Notes: generated from the sequence alone by a model not told the origin. Counted from the stretch's first letter, positions 8,581 through 16,965 are shown. The stretch: DNA of 64,000 nt from DAISJM01 sp036821485 (GCA_036821485.1 DAISJM010000010.1:13032-77031), one strand, 5' to 3'. Translations and numbers: made by a program.

Positions 8581-8793
8581 ATGGCTATCGTCGTCGGTCT
8601 TCTGCGCCGCATGAAGGAGGAACCGCCAGTCGATTACATGACGATGAAAGAAGCCGCCAAGTACCTCAGAAGAAGCGCTGCATGGATGCTGCGACAGGCG
8701 GATATCCCGCATCGGAAGGGCAGACCCGACCTCTGCCTGCGTCGGGACTTGCATGATTGGTTCGAGAAGACAAAACATCAATTACGTCCATGA
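8581..8793 (+). CDS. Excisionase-type helix-turn-helix protein
   Basis: The 70-residue product ends in an HTH_17/excisionase-like domain: MTMKEAAKYLRRSAAWMLRQ, then PHRKGRPDLCLRRDLHDWFEK, the usual 'helix-turn-helix then wing with R-K-D-L-W' pattern of MerR/Xis proteins. The start is uncertain. The ATG at 8581 follows GGAAG and gives 70 residues. Alternatives are at 8611 and 8638, and a TTG at 8503 would extend it over the divergent gene. It lies 160 bp from the tRNA-Arg attachment scar. Excisionases (recombination directionality factors) are commonly encoded close to an att site, so this fits the element's control of excision. Confidence 0.6.
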   Translation: MAIVVGLLRRMKEEPPVDYMTMKEAAKYLRRSAAWMLRQADIPHRKGRPDLCLRRDLHDWFEKTKHQLRP

Positions 8794-9194
8794 GCGGGCT
8801 TGGGCGAATCCTGTGTTTGGACTCTGCCCGTGCTCTTCCCCGTGACCATATGGTTATTGGGAACGCTCTGCTACGTGCAGCTATGTCGCGTTCGTTTCTT
8901 GCACAATCTCTTGGATCCTATATGATTGTGCTGGCTGCGAGCGCTGGATTTTCCGCTTCCTAATCCGGAGGTCGTGGGTTCAATTCCCGCCCGGGATACC
9001 AACTCTTGTTCGTGTCCTTGCAGAGAGCGGCGGTTGAACCGATCGTCCGAAGTCGAACGCCCTTCCGTCCTTCTCCATGAATATCCTTCCCCGCCGGACT
9101 TGCGGCATACGGCAAGGTTTGCCGTTTCATTGGCCTCGTCATGTTGCGCGGAGGCCGTATGCTCGGACGGGGCGGGTCGCCCCGGGAGAACCTT
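8794..9194. other. Island/chromosome junction, no gene
   Basis: This 401-bp stretch lies between the excisionase-like gene and the DUF1846 gene. It contains the tRNA-Arg 3' fragment at 8957-9001 listed separately. To the left (8794-8956) I see no gene. To the right (9002-9194) open frames exist but none has a ribosome-binding site or a recognisable product. The ribosome-binding site GGGAGAA of the next gene is at 9184-9190. Confidence 0.5.
8957..9001 (+). other. 3' fragment of tRNA-Arg(CCU): probable attachment site
   Basis: The stretch is exactly the 3' half of a tRNA. It has anticodon loop TTCCTAA (CCT), the 3' anticodon stem TCCGG, a 5-nt variable loop AGGTC, T-stem GTGGG with loop TTCAATT and partner CCCGC, acceptor strand CCGGGAT, discriminator A and an encoded CCA. 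The matching 5' half (which should begin ATCCCGG) is absent, and no D-arm is present upstream. A gene cut in its anticodon loop is the typical scar of an integrative element that uses a tRNA gene as its site. Just upstream, CTGGATT at 8945-8951 pairs with AATCCGG at 8962-8968 across 10 bases, resembling inverted core sites of a tyrosine integrase. The intact tRNA should lie at the other end of the island, left of this window. Confidence 0.75.
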
Positions 9195-10709
9195 ATGCCG
9201 ATCAAGCCAGGCTTCGACAGCAACAAGTACCTTGAGGAACAGAGCGCGGCGATCCTCGAACGCGTCGGGCGGTTCAAGAAGCTCTACATAGAGTTCGGCG
9301 GGAAGCTCATCTTCGATTACCACGCGGCGCGTGTGCTGCCCGGGTTCGAGCCGAATGGCAAGGTCCAGTTGCTCCAGAAGTTGAAGGATCAGGCCGAGAT
9401 TATCCTCTGCATCTATGCGGGCGACATTGAACGCAAGAAGATGCGCGCCGATTTCGGCATCACGTACGACGTCGACGCCATGAAACTGATCGACGATCTC
9501 CGCGACTGGGGGCTCAGCGTGTGTGCCGTCGTGCTGACGCGGTTCCAGGAGAACCAGCAGGGTGCGATCAGTTTTCGCAACAAGCTCGAACGTCGCGGTG
9601 TTCGCGTCTACACGCACAAGCACACGCGCGGCTACCCCTCTGATGTCGATCTCATCTGCAGCGGTGAAGGCTACGGTGCCAATCCGTACGTGGAAACGAC
9701 GAAACCCCTCGTCGTCATCACAGGCCCCGGCCCCGGCAGCGGCAAGCTCGCCACGTGCCTCTGTCAGCTTTATCACGAACATCAGCGGGGCCTGCACGCC
9801 GGCTACGCGAAGTTCGAGACGTTCCCGATCTGGAATCTGCCGCTCAAACATCCGGTCAATGTCGCCTATGAAGCCGCCACGGCTGATATCCGCGACTTCA
9901 ACATCATCGACCCGTTCCACCTCGAGGCCTACGGCAAGACGGCGATCAACTACAACCGCGACGTTGATGCCTTCCCGCTGCTGCGGCGAATTCTTGGCCG
10001 GCTCATGGGCAAGGACATCTACCGCTCGCCGACAGACATGGGCGTGAACCGGGCGGGGTTTGCGATCGTGGACGACGCGGCGGTTCAGGAGGCGGCCAAG
10101 CAGGAGGTGATCCGCCGCTACTTCCGCTACTCGTGCGAATACGCCATGGGATTGGCGGATCAGGAAACGGTTGAGCGCGTGGGGCGGTTGCTTGACGAGT
10201 TGGGCGTGAAGCCGGAGGACCGATGCGTAGTCGAGCCTGCGAGACGCGCGGCCGACGAGGCAAGAGAAACGGGCAAGGGTCGCCACGGCATTTACTGCGG
10301 CGCATCGCTGGAACTCAAGGACGGCACGATGATCACCGGCAAGAATTCTCCGCTGCTGCACGCGGCGTCGAGCCTGATCCTGAACGCCATCAAGCAACTT
10401 GCGGAAATCCCCGACAAGATTCACCTGCTGCCGCCGGCGATCACGCAGTCCATTGCCACGCTGAAGCAGGACATTCTGAACAAGAAGGATACCAACCTGG
10501 ACGTAGAGGAGATGCTCATCGCGCTGAGCATCAGCGCGATGACGAACCCGGCGGCCCAGCTATCCATGGAAAAACTCAAGGACCTGCAGGGCTGTGAGTT
10601 GCATCTTACGCACATGCCTACGTCGGGCGATGAGGCGGGGCTGCGGCGGCTGGGCGTGAACCTGACCAGCGATGCGAAATTTGCGACGAAAGACCTTTTT
10701 GCTGGATAG
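9195..10709 (+). CDS. DUF1846 (UPF0371) family protein
   Basis: The 504-residue protein matches the DUF1846/UPF0371 family over its full length (usual length about 500). It opens with GFDSNKYLEEQSAAILERV, and includes the family blocks FGGKLIFDYHAARVLPGF, the nucleotide-binding-like VVITGPGPGSGKLATCL at about residues 172-190, and the C-terminal GASLELKDGTMITGKNSPLLHAA. The Gly-rich loop suggests phosphate or nucleotide binding, but the biochemical role of the family is not known to me. The start ATG follows GGGAGAA by four bases. This is the first core-type gene after the island junction and appears to be monocistronic. Confidence 0.92.
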   Translation: MPIKPGFDSNKYLEEQSAAILERVGRFKKLYIEFGGKLIFDYHAARVLPGFEPNGKVQLLQKLKDQAEIILCIYAGDIERKKMRADFGITYDVDAMKLIDDLRDWGLSVCAVVLTRFQENQQGAISFRNKLERRGVRVYTHKHTRGYPSDVDLICSGEGYGANPYVETTKPLVVITGPGPGSGKLATCLCQLYHEHQRGLHAGYAKFETFPIWNLPLKHPVNVAYEAATADIRDFNIIDPFHLEAYGKTAINYNRDVDAFPLLRRILGRLMGKDIYRSPTDMGVNRAGFAIVDDAAVQEAAKQEVIRRYFRYSCEYAMGLADQETVERVGRLLDELGVKPEDRCVVEPARRAADEARETGKGRHGIYCGASLELKDGTMITGKNSPLLHAASSLILNAIKQLAEIPDKIHLLPPAITQSIATLKQDILNKKDTNLDVEEMLIALSISAMTNPAAQLSMEKLKDLQGCELHLTHMPTSGDEAGLRRLGVNLTSDAKFATKDLFAG

Positions 10710-10847
10710 AGGGAAGAAGGAATGGTTGATGGTTCATGGTTTCGCGTCGCCGCGGATGGGGAGGATGCGAAAAGGGTTGAGACCCGGGGAGAAGAGGGAA
10801 GATCAAGCATGAGTAAGAACGGGGTCTGAACCCTGAACCCCTCCAAC

Positions 10848-11333
10848 CTAGGCTTTTCCCGGGTCGAGTTGCAGGCGGATGGATTTGATTCGATCGGCGC
10901 CGAATCGCTTCTGAAGATTTTCGAGCAACTGCTTCTGGCCGTAGCGGCTCAGTTCGCTCAGCCACGCCGGGTGGGAGACGTAAATGGAGAGCACCTTGTG
11001 ATCGAGTTGGCCCGGCCGGGTCTGGCGCGAGAGCTGTTCGCCGACAAGCGCGGGCCATTCGTTGAGGAGTGCTTGATGCCAGACACGTTCCTCCAATCCG
11101 AGTTGACGGAGCAGGGAGGGAAGAACATCGCCAACGGGGGAAGCGGGCGGGTCGGCGCTGGGCGGCATCTTGCTGAGGATGTGGTGCCGTTCGCGCTGAA
11201 CTTCCCACGAGCCATGATTAAACTTGCGGCGTTTGACCACGCGGACAGCATAATCGCGTGCCTGTCGGAAAAACAGTCCAAACGATACGTCAATGATTCG
11301 GCGAACCCGGCAGGAAAGACAGAAGAAACTCAA
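10848..11333 (-). CDS. DUF721/DciA-like protein
   Basis: The C-terminal 90 residues (about 68-158) carry a DUF721 domain: DVLPSLLRQLGLEERVW, WPALVGEQLSRQTRP, LSIYVSHPAWLSELSR and a final RFGADRIKSIRLQL. This is the KH-like fold of DciA, which helps load the replicative helicase DnaB in bacteria that lack DnaC. The N-terminal 60 residues are basic. The TTG start is supported by a 4-base overlap (TTGA) with the stop of the small gene upstream, but a start at an internal Met (near MPPSADP) would leave the domain intact. A replication role is inferred from the family only. In many bacteria dciA lies near recF or secA; here it does not. Confidence 0.75.
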   Translation of the reverse strand: MSFFCLSCRVRRIIDVSFGLFFRQARDYAVRVVKRRKFNHGSWEVQRERHHILSKMPPSADPPASPVGDVLPSLLRQLGLEERVWHQALLNEWPALVGEQLSRQTRPGQLDHKVLSIYVSHPAWLSELSRYGQKQLLENLQKRFGADRIKSIRLQLDPGKA

Positions 11334-11464
11334 CCAGCGGCTTGGTCTTGCAGGTCTTTACGACCATAGCGGATCATCCAGTCCACGGCGGCTCGATCCC
11401 AGCCGATATCGTGACCCGCTTTCTCGCTCTCATACCACTTGTGGAGAAGGATCTCGCTCTTCAT
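11330..11464 (-). CDS. Small conserved-looking protein, 44 residues
   Basis: This short gene ends with a TGA that overlaps the start of the DUF721 gene (TTGA), which suggests translational coupling. The product, MKSEILLHKWYESEKAGHD then IGWDRAAVDWMIRYGRK, is a compact helical protein with a W-Y-SE-AG-D-G pattern that I have seen in conserved small proteins, though I cannot name the family. The ATG follows GGGAGACC closely. The frame stays open further upstream to 11671, but that part lacks similarity to anything and has no better start. Function unknown. Confidence 0.45.
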   Translation of the reverse strand: MKSEILLHKWYESEKAGHDIGWDRAAVDWMIRYGRKDLQDQAAG

Positions 11465-11772
11465 GGTCTCCCATTGACGGAAGAGCAGAGTATTCCTTAG
11501 CCAACAAGCGTCGACATCACCACGCTCAGAGTTATGTAGATGCTTTTGCATACAACCTATTCCATCCACAGCACCCCTGTGCTGCCTAGTAGTATACCCG
11601 CAGAATCGTGATTGTATAGCCCGGATTGGGAGCGTGCCCATTCGGCGGTATGGCGAGCGGTGCGCGGCCAAGAAAAACGCTTAACTCCGTGTAATTATGT
11701 GGATTTGCGCCGGAGGGCCGGATGACGGGCATGAAACGGTGTTTCGAGGTCCGTGGGATTGTTCCCCAGCCC

Positions 11773-11800
11773 TTGAAATTGCCGGCCGGAGGGGTATCCT
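11773..11800 (+). promoter_or_regulatory. Sigma70-like promoter for candidate sRNA
   Basis: A -35 box TTGAAA (11773-11778) and a -10 box TATCCT (11795-11800) are separated by 16 bp. They match five of six and four of six consensus positions. Transcription would begin near 11807, just at the left arm of the long stem described below. Between 11465 and 11772 I see no gene. Confidence 0.45.
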
Positions 11801-11806
11801 AGTGGT

Positions 11807-11933
11807 AGAGAGAGGCGTAGCCGAGGGTTGAAGTCGCGAAGATCGGTTGCGGTTAGAGACGAACGGTCAGAGACGAAGTAGATTAATGGGCGCCTCTCTG
11901 GCGGCGGACCTCAAGTCCGCCGCCTCCTTTTTG
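11807..11933 (+). ncRNA. Candidate small structured RNA, family unknown
   Basis: A promoter, a closed structure and an intrinsic terminator lie in the expected order with no open reading frame between. The left arm AGAGAGGCG (11809-11817) pairs perfectly with CGCCTCTCT (11891-11899), enclosing about 73 nt that include two copies of AGAGACGAA (11855 and 11869, 14 bp apart), which would sit in loops. The terminator hairpin follows at once. It is not a tRNA, SRP RNA, tmRNA or RNase P RNA by eye. The repeated loop motif resembles that of RNAs that bind a protein or other RNAs. It could alternatively be a structured leader of the GH2 gene that starts at 11988, acting by attenuation. Confidence 0.45.
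11900..11933 (+). terminator. Intrinsic terminator
   Basis: A perfect 10-bp GC stem, GGCGGCGGAC with GTCCGCCGCC, around a CTCAA loop is followed by TCCTTTTTG. This is a strong Rho-independent terminator reading rightward, ahead of the GH2 gene. Confidence 0.8.
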
Positions 11934-11987
11934 TGTGGCCGCGACGGGTTGCTTTTCCCGGCCCCTTGACCTACAAATGCCCACACC

Positions 11988-14468
11988 ATGACGCACACCC
12001 TTGATCTGAGCGGCACGTGGAAAGTTCGCTGGAGTGACGGGATCCGTGGCCGTCCGGAATACGCGAACCAGGAAGTCACCGATCCCGACCGTTACATCGA
12101 CGCGCAGGTTCCCGGCGAGATTCATCTCGATGCATGGAAAGCGGGCTGGATTCCCGATCCCTATGTCGGCACGAACTGCCTTGCCTCGCGCTGGATCGAG
12201 GAATGTGTTTGGAGCTATCGCCGCCACTTCGTTGCGCCGCGCGCGGCGTTGAAGGGTCGCGCGTGGCTGGTGTTCGATGGCCTCGATCTCGCAGCGACGG
12301 TGTGTCTGAACGGTGTCGAGGTCGGCCGTCACAACAATTCATTTTATCCATGCCGGATCGACGTCACCGGAAAACTGCGTGCGGGCCGCAACCTGTTGTC
12401 CGTGCATGTGGAGTCGGGGCTTTTCTCCGTCGCTGACAAACCGGTGGCGGGCTACTCAACTTCGCTGGACGCTGCGTTGCACAAGCGGCACTGGCTGCGC
12501 AAGCCGCAATGCCAGTTCGGTTGGGACTGGTCGACGCGCTTCATCAATGTCGGTATTCACAAGCCGGTGCGGCTCGAATGGACGACCAGCGCGGTGCGGA
12601 TGGATCAGACCGTGCCGCTGGCGGAAGTGTCGGCTGATTTCCAGCGCGGAACGGTGCGCGTGCGGCAGTTTGTTGAAGGGCTCGGGAAAAAGCCGGTGCG
12701 CGGAGTACTGACCGTGGAGGCGGCCGGCGTGCGGCGGCGTGCGGCGGTGGAGATCAAGCCGGGGCTGCACGCGTGCGAGGTCACACTGGACGTCAAGAAC
12801 CCGCGGCTCTGGTGGCCGGTGGGGCATGGTCCGCAGAACCTCTATACGGTCAAGGTGACGCTGACGGTCGGCGGCTGGCCCGTGGGCACGCGGACAGCGC
12901 AAATCGGTTTCCGTCGCGTCCGAATCAACCAGGATCCGCATCCGGAAAACGGCAGCTACTTCAACTTTGAGATCAATGGCCGGAAGATATTCCTCAAGGG
13001 CGCGAACTTCGTTCCGGCGGACATGATCTTTGCGCGGATCGACCGCGCGCGGTACACAAAGTTGATCAGTCGGGCGCTTGAGGCGAACTTCAATTTCCTG
13101 CGCGTGTGGGGCGGCGGCCTCTACGAGGGCGACGACTTCTATGAGTTGTGCGACCGCGCGGGCATCCTCGTCTGGCAGGAATTCATCTTCGCTTGCGGCA
13201 AGTATCCGGTGACGGACGAGAACTTCTACAACGATGTGAAGCGCGAGGCGGTGTACAACATCCGCCGGCTGGCGTCGCATCCGAGCCTGATCGCCTGGTG
13301 CGGCAACAACGAGATGGAGCAGGGCAGTTGGGACTGGGGCTACGACCGCGGCGTGGTGTTCCCGGACTACGCGATGTTCCACCTGACCCTCCCGCGGCTG
13401 ATGGCCGACGAGGACCCGACGCGCTACTATCAGCCGAGCTCACCGTTTTCGCCCGACCATCGCAACCCGAACCTGCCGGAGGTGGGCGACCAGCATCCGT
13501 GGTCGATCGGGTTCCAGAACGCCGATTTCCGCGACTATCGAAAGATGATCTGCCGCTTCCCGAACGAGGGCGGATTCCTTGCGCCGACGTCGCTGCCGAC
13601 GGTGAAGGCGTGCCTGCCGGAGGGGCAGCAACATGTCGGCTCCTTTGCGTGGCAGGTGCACGACAACTCGGTGGATAGCTGGGGCGAGCCGAGCTACACG
13701 CACCGGATCATGACCATGTGGCTGGGCCGCGATATCCGGACGTTCAAGCTGGACGATCTCGTGTTTTGGGGCGGGTTGCTGCAGGGCGAGGCCTTGAGGG
13801 AGTACTGCGACAACTTCCGGCGGCGCATGTTCGACACGGGTGGTGCGGCGTTCTGGATGTTCAACGACTGCTGGCCGGCGACGCGGAGTTGGACAATCAT
13901 CGATTATTACCTGCGGCGGACGCCGTCCTTCCATCCCGTGCGCCGTGCGATGGCGCCGGTGTATGTGGTTGTCGCCGACGAGGGCGAAACGGTCGGCGTA
14001 TTCGGGATCAACGAGACGGGCAAAATGATCCGCGCGGAATTGCGCTACGGCATCTTCCGTTTTGCGGGCGGGATGGCAATGGATCGCGAGTTGGCCGTGG
14101 AGTTGCCGCCCAACGCGTCGGTGCGGCTGGCGTCGTTTCCAAAGTCGCAGTGGAAGCAGACGGATCGGACGGCGGCGTTTGCGATGCTGGAGCGCGGCGG
14201 GCGGCTGCTGGCGCGGAACCGGTTGATGCTTCCTTTCCTGAAGGACATGAAGTGGCCGCGCGCAAAGGTGCGCGTCCGGCTGTCGCGAGGTCGCGCGGTG
14301 TTTGAGAGCCCGACGTTTGCGTGGGGTGTCTGCATCGACCTCGACGGCGAGAAGCCGCTGCCCGACAACTTCTTCGATCTCTATCCCGGCGTTCCGTACT
14401 CCATCCCGTGGCGCGGCGCAAAGCCGCCCAAGGTGCTGAAGGTGGGGAACCTTGCGCAGAGAAGGTAG
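11988..14468 (+). CDS. Glycoside hydrolase family 2, beta-mannosidase-like
   Basis: The 826-residue enzyme has the GH2 architecture: sugar-binding jelly roll (about 1-190, opening LDLSGTWKVRW), an immunoglobulin-like domain (about 200-305), a TIM barrel (about 310-600) and C-terminal beta domains. The acid/base is Glu442 in the AWCGNNEMEQG motif, which is the beta-mannosidase variant of the GH2 'NE' signature. The nucleophile is probably Glu527 in RFPNEGGF. There is no signal peptide, so action is likely in the cytoplasm on imported mannosides. The next gene, on the opposite strand, is a sugar isomerase-like protein, but the two converge and are not an operon. No clear ribosome-binding site precedes the ATG. 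Confidence 0.92.
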   Translation: MTHTLDLSGTWKVRWSDGIRGRPEYANQEVTDPDRYIDAQVPGEIHLDAWKAGWIPDPYVGTNCLASRWIEECVWSYRRHFVAPRAALKGRAWLVFDGLDLAATVCLNGVEVGRHNNSFYPCRIDVTGKLRAGRNLLSVHVESGLFSVADKPVAGYSTSLDAALHKRHWLRKPQCQFGWDWSTRFINVGIHKPVRLEWTTSAVRMDQTVPLAEVSADFQRGTVRVRQFVEGLGKKPVRGVLTVEAAGVRRRAAVEIKPGLHACEVTLDVKNPRLWWPVGHGPQNLYTVKVTLTVGGWPVGTRTAQIGFRRVRINQDPHPENGSYFNFEINGRKIFLKGANFVPADMIFARIDRARYTKLISRALEANFNFLRVWGGGLYEGDDFYELCDRAGILVWQEFIFACGKYPVTDENFYNDVKREAVYNIRRLASHPSLIAWCGNNEMEQGSWDWGYDRGVVFPDYAMFHLTLPRLMADEDPTRYYQPSSPFSPDHRNPNLPEVGDQHPWSIGFQNADFRDYRKMICRFPNEGGFLAPTSLPTVKACLPEGQQHVGSFAWQVHDNSVDSWGEPSYTHRIMTMWLGRDIRTFKLDDLVFWGGLLQGEALREYCDNFRRRMFDTGGAAFWMFNDCWPATRSWTIIDYYLRRTPSFHPVRRAMAPVYVVVADEGETVGVFGINETGKMIRAELRYGIFRFAGGMAMDRELAVELPPNASVRLASFPKSQWKQTDRTAAFAMLERGGRLLARNRLMLPFLKDMKWPRAKVRVRLSRGRAVFESPTFAWGVCIDLDGEKPLPDNFFDLYPGVPYSIPWRGAKPPKVLKVGNLAQRR

Positions 14469-14536
14469 AACTCAGAACAAAGCACGCAGGAGGAGGATTC
14501 GGAGAGCCGTCCCTACCAAGGCGTCAGTTTGCAGCG

Positions 14537-15307
14537 CTACACGAGATGTCCTTGCACGAAGTCGTAGCTTTTCTTCAATGATTCGAATGGATTGCCGGGA
14601 CAGGTGTCCTGCTCGACGAGGAACCACTGGCAGCCGGCGGCATCGGCGGCGGCGATGATGCCGGGCCAGTCAAGATTGCCGCTGCCGACTTCCGCAAAGA
14701 CGACCTGGTTGCTATCGTTTACGGCGTAATCTTTCATGTGCAGATTCACAAGGCGGCCCTTCATCCGGCGGCACCACGCGGCGGGATCGCCTCCACCGAA
14801 TTGGACCCAGTAGGTGTCGAGTTCGACCTTCACGAACGCCGCATCAGTTTCCGCGTAGATCATTTCCAGTACGGTCCGGTTGCCGACGCGGCGGAATTCC
14901 ATGTGATGGTTGTGATAGCAGAACGCAATACCGGCATCGTGAAGCACGCGTCCGGTTGCGTTAAGTTGACGGGCGAATTCGCGCACGTCCTTTTCGCTGC
15001 CGAACGGCGGATTGGTGCCGGGCCAGGGATAGGCGGCGATGCGACAATTGAGAAGGCGCAGTTTTTCAATCACGCGCTGCGGCTCGCCGAGAAGCTGTTC
15101 GCCGGGTTCGTGCGACGCGCAACACGTCAGTCCCGCGTCCTTCAGCATCTGTGCGAGGTCCTCATTCTTCACCGGGCCGAGGCCGCTGAGTTGAACGGCG
15201 GTGTAGCCGATTTCGCGGACGCGGCGCAGCGTTGCGGCGATGTCGGCGGGCTTCTGCAGGTGATCACGGACGGTGTACAACTGACAGGCAACTTGGCCGA
15301 GTTTCAT
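14537..15307 (-). CDS. Sugar phosphate isomerase/epimerase-like TIM-barrel protein
   Basis: The 256-residue protein belongs to the xylose-isomerase-like (AP endonuclease family 2) TIM barrels. It opens LGQVACQLYTVRD and carries metal-ligand segments YHNHHMEF, VKVELDTYWVQ, LVNLHMKDY, FAEVGSGNLDWP and FLVEQDTC in the expected order. Members act as isomerases, epimerases or dehydratases on sugars and inositols, so the exact substrate cannot be called. Its ATG overlaps the uvrC stop by four bases (ATGA), making it downstream of, and probably co-transcribed with, uvrC. The functional link to DNA repair is not apparent. Confidence 0.88.
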   Translation of the reverse strand: MKLGQVACQLYTVRDHLQKPADIAATLRRVREIGYTAVQLSGLGPVKNEDLAQMLKDAGLTCCASHEPGEQLLGEPQRVIEKLRLLNCRIAAYPWPGTNPPFGSEKDVREFARQLNATGRVLHDAGIAFCYHNHHMEFRRVGNRTVLEMIYAETDAAFVKVELDTYWVQFGGGDPAAWCRRMKGRLVNLHMKDYAVNDSNQVVFAEVGSGNLDWPGIIAAADAAGCQWFLVEQDTCPGNPFESLKKSYDFVQGHLV

Positions 15308-16821
15308 GAGGACTCTCCCTGTGATTTTTCCGGCGTGACGGACGGTGCTGAATCGAGCGTGGTGCGGATGGTGTGGGCCATCGCGGGGCCGATGCCCGGC
15401 ACAGCGGCGATGGCCTCCTCGGACGCTTTGCGCAGCCGGGCCACAGAGCCGAAGTGCTGGAGGAGTGCCTCCTTCTTGCGGTCGCCCATGCCGCGGATTT
15501 CGTCCAGTACCGACTCGCGGATACGGCGGAGGCGGAGGCGGCGATGATAGGTCAACGCAAAGCGATGTGCCTCGTCGCGAATCTGGCGGAGGACCTTGAG
15601 CGCGTTCGATTCCAACGGAAGACGGATGACGGAAGACGGCAGCGTGCGAGAGGGTTCCCAGTGAATCTCCTCGAACTGCTTGGCCAGTCCGGCGGCGGGC
15701 AATGCGGTGAGGCCGAGGCGGTCGAGCTCGGCGCGCGCGGCGCGGAGTTGGGTGATGCCGCCGTCGACGAGAACGAGATCGGGCATGGGTGATTGCTCCG
15801 CGACATTGCGGCTGTAGCGGCGGCGGATGACCTCGGCCATCATGCCGGGATCATCGGAGCCGGCGATGGTTTTGATGCGGAAGAGGCGGTAGCGATTCTT
15901 GTGCGGAACACCGTCGACCGCGCAGACCATGCTGCCCACGGCATGGGTGCCGGAGATGTTGGAAATATCGTAGGCCTCGATGACCTTGGGCGGGTGGTCG
16001 AGATGGAGGACCTGGCGGAGTTCCTCGATGCCGGCGAGCGCCTCGGACTCCTTGACCTCCAGGGTCTTGCGCGCGCGGGTGCGTTCCTTGATGAGGCGCT
16101 GCAGCATGAGCAGCGTATCGCGCAGCGCGGCGGCCTTTTCAAAGTGGTGCCCCTCCGCCTCCTTCTCCATGGCCGTGCGGATTTCCTGCAGGACGTCGGG
16201 CCGCTCGCCGCGGAGAAACGCGCAGGCCTCCTCGACGCGCTGGAGGTAAGCCTCGCGCGTGATCCGGGCGATGCACGGGGCGGAGCAGTAGCGGACGATA
16301 TCGTTGAGGCAATGCTTGTGATCGGCGGGGCCGGGCTCGCGCGGTTTGCAGCGGCGCAGGCCAAAGCGCTTATCCATGAATTCGAGTGCTGCGCGCGCGG
16401 CCTGCGACGAGGCGTAGGGGCCGAAGTAGAGAGAGCCGTCGTTCTTCTGGATGCGGCAGAGATCGAAACGCGGAACGGGTTCGGCGGGGTTCACGCGAAG
16501 GAGGAGGAACCGTTTGTCATCGCGGAAGTCGACGTTGTAGCGCGGACGGTAGTCCTTGATCATCCGCCCCTCGGTGAGGGTGGCCTCGGCCTCGGTGCGC
16601 AGGACAATGAAATCGAAGCTGTCGATGCTGTGGATGAGTCCGCGCAGTTTGGGTGGTGCGCTGCGGAGAGTGCCCTTGCGGAAGTAGGACTGGACGCGGG
16701 TGCGGAGCGAGGCGGCCTTGCCGACATAGATGATGCGGCCCTGCCGGTCGCGCATGAGATACACGCCGGGCTTGCTGGGCAGCTCCTGCAGCTTGCTCTT
16801 CACCTTATCCGACAGGCTCAC
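15304..16821 (-). CDS. uvrC: Excinuclease ABC subunit C
   Basis: UvrC makes both incisions in nucleotide excision repair after damage recognition by UvrA/UvrB. All domains are visible. The GIY-YIG nuclease comes first (PGVYLMRD then IIYVGKAASLRTRV, near residues 17-45). A Cys region (CLNDIVRYCSAPC) is followed by a UVR motif (EGHHFEKAAALRD). The RNase H-like 3' nuclease region is next (EAYDISNISGTHAVGSM, DLVLVDGGITQL), and tandem helix-hairpin-helix ends the protein (IPGIGP-like AVPGIGPAMA). I chose the GTG at 16821, giving 505 residues starting VSLSDKVKSKL. The frame is open further but runs into the palindromic repeat at 16860, so the longer form is not credible. Length is slightly below the usual 600. 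It is head to head with the thermonuclease gene. Confidence 0.95.
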   Translation of the reverse strand: MSLSDKVKSKLQELPSKPGVYLMRDRQGRIIYVGKAASLRTRVQSYFRKGTLRSAPPKLRGLIHSIDSFDFIVLRTEAEATLTEGRMIKDYRPRYNVDFRDDKRFLLLRVNPAEPVPRFDLCRIQKNDGSLYFGPYASSQAARAALEFMDKRFGLRRCKPREPGPADHKHCLNDIVRYCSAPCIARITREAYLQRVEEACAFLRGERPDVLQEIRTAMEKEAEGHHFEKAAALRDTLLMLQRLIKERTRARKTLEVKESEALAGIEELRQVLHLDHPPKVIEAYDISNISGTHAVGSMVCAVDGVPHKNRYRLFRIKTIAGSDDPGMMAEVIRRRYSRNVAEQSPMPDLVLVDGGITQLRAARAELDRLGLTALPAAGLAKQFEEIHWEPSRTLPSSVIRLPLESNALKVLRQIRDEAHRFALTYHRRLRLRRIRESVLDEIRGMGDRKKEALLQHFGSVARLRKASEEAIAAVPGIGPAMAHTIRTTLDSAPSVTPEKSQGESS

Positions 16822-16859
16822 GAGGCAACTGTAGCATGTTGCAGCCGGGAGCATGACCA

Positions 16860-16911
16860 TTTTTCCAAGGGTTGGAAAAATCTGGGCCGGTTTTTCCAAC
16901 CCTTGGAAAAA
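16860..16911. repeat. Palindromic 21-bp repeat pair, 31-bp period
   Basis: Two 21-bp palindromes, each with arms TTTTTCCAA and TTGGAAAAA around a 3-bp core, start at 16860 (core GGG) and 16891 (core CCC). They are in opposite orientation, exactly 31 bp apart, with the 10-bp GC-rich linker TCTGGGCCGG between. The same unit occurs four more times upstream of pheS (59369-59482) with the same 31-bp spacing. It lies between the divergent uvrC and thermonuclease genes, in the promoter space of both. Confidence 0.9.
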
Positions 16912-16965
16912 CCGATGGCGGTCCGGCCTTTCCGGAGGCGTGGGATGGGGGTAGAGTCTGATGGT

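Noticed and set aside
8871..10424. 517-codon open frame antisense to the DUF1846 gene
   Set aside because: The DUF1846 match is full length; the antisense frame also runs through the tRNA fragment.
15793..16965. Long open frame continuing upstream of the thermonuclease signal peptide
   Set aside because: It is antisense to uvrC, which is fully supported by family motifs, and is rich in Ala/Gly/Asp as expected for a GC-rich shadow.
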